From the NCBI GenBank assembly GCA_002402325.1, contig DHFQ01000104.1, positions 1 through 6,575 of the forward strand: 6,575 nucleotides of DNA, written 5' to 3'. The stretch is from Candidatus Aminicenantes bacterium UBA4820 (GTDB lineage Bacteria; Acidobacteriota; UBA4820). The position numbers were made by a program, and so were the translations under genes. Positions 6,434 to 6,575 of the stretch are shown piece after piece (the stretch's first letter is position 1; every line of letters begins with the position of its first letter). The notes beneath the pieces were generated by a model. It was not told where the DNA came from, searched no databases, and saw only the letters and a list, made by a program, of their open reading frames with translations.

Positions 6434-6452
6434 CGCAGGGCTTCAGCCTGCG
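6434..6452. repeat. REP-like palindrome with GCAGG/CCTGC arms
   Basis: CGCAGG (6434-6439) and CCTGCG (6447-6452) form a 6-bp stem around GCTTCAG, preceded by GTAGC. The pattern of a GCAGG arm, GGCTTCAG-like centre and CCTGC arm resembles palindromic intergenic repeats found scattered through many bacterial genomes. No T-tract follows, so a terminator role is unlikely. The bases from here to the window end hold no gene I can support. Confidence 0.5.
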
Positions 6453-6575
6453 ATGGTTTGTTCTGGTTCAAATTGCTAAATTTAATGGACACCCTGCAAA
6501 AGCAATGGCAAATGTTCTTTCACCCTTAAACTGAATCTTTGAAACTTATTGACGCTCTGAGCATCGGATTCATTC

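Noticed and set aside
6311..6529. Plus-strand ORF of 72 codons after the metallopeptidase
   Set aside because: No Shine-Dalgarno before its ATG, and it runs through both 3' palindromes, so it is most likely non-coding. The opposite-strand ORF (6235-6492) fails for the same reasons.
1..6575. CRISPR array, tRNA or rRNA genes
   Set aside because: No regularly spaced direct repeats, and I recognised no tRNA or rRNA signature on either strand by eye. A covariance-model scan was not possible.

Overview
The window is AT-rich bacterial DNA. Its arginine codons are mostly AGA/AGG, Shine-Dalgarno sequences are strong (AAAGGAGG, GAGGAGG), genes are tightly packed on the left, and several GC-rich palindromes lie between genes on the right. 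This suits an uncultured or environmental low-GC bacterium, but nothing here fixes a phylum. The two right-hand genes encode proteins with N-terminal signal peptides.

Left part (204-2974): two conserved genes overlap by four bases (ATGA). The first is a CpsB/CapC/YwqE-type PHP phosphoesterase, a family usually tied to control of polysaccharide synthesis. The second is a complete RNase R (3'-5' exoribonuclease). They are probably one translationally coupled unit. The upstream 203 bases look non-coding.

Middle part (2975-4232): this is a decayed mobile-element zone. On the minus strand lies the C-terminal part of an IS1634/IS4-superfamily DDE transposase. It ends in its own stop but lacks its N-terminal half. 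A 10-bp inverted repeat (GGGCATATTT) brackets the remnant and may mark the element's ends. The rest is AT-rich DNA without a convincing gene, ending in a plausible sigma-70-type promoter that points right.

Right part (4233-6575): this looks like an accessory module. A possible 73-codon leader ORF contains six CTAC units and overlaps the start of the next gene. It is followed by an exported, cysteine-containing protein of no recognised family (274 aa). After that come a perfect 12-bp GC-rich stem-loop and an exported or lipoprotein-like putative zinc metallopeptidase (327 aa, HEFFH followed by WFEEGLA). The module ends with a terminator-like hairpin and another palindrome resembling dispersed REP-type repeats. 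The two exported proteins are probably cotranscribed. That they work together, for example as protease plus substrate or partner, is inference from position only.
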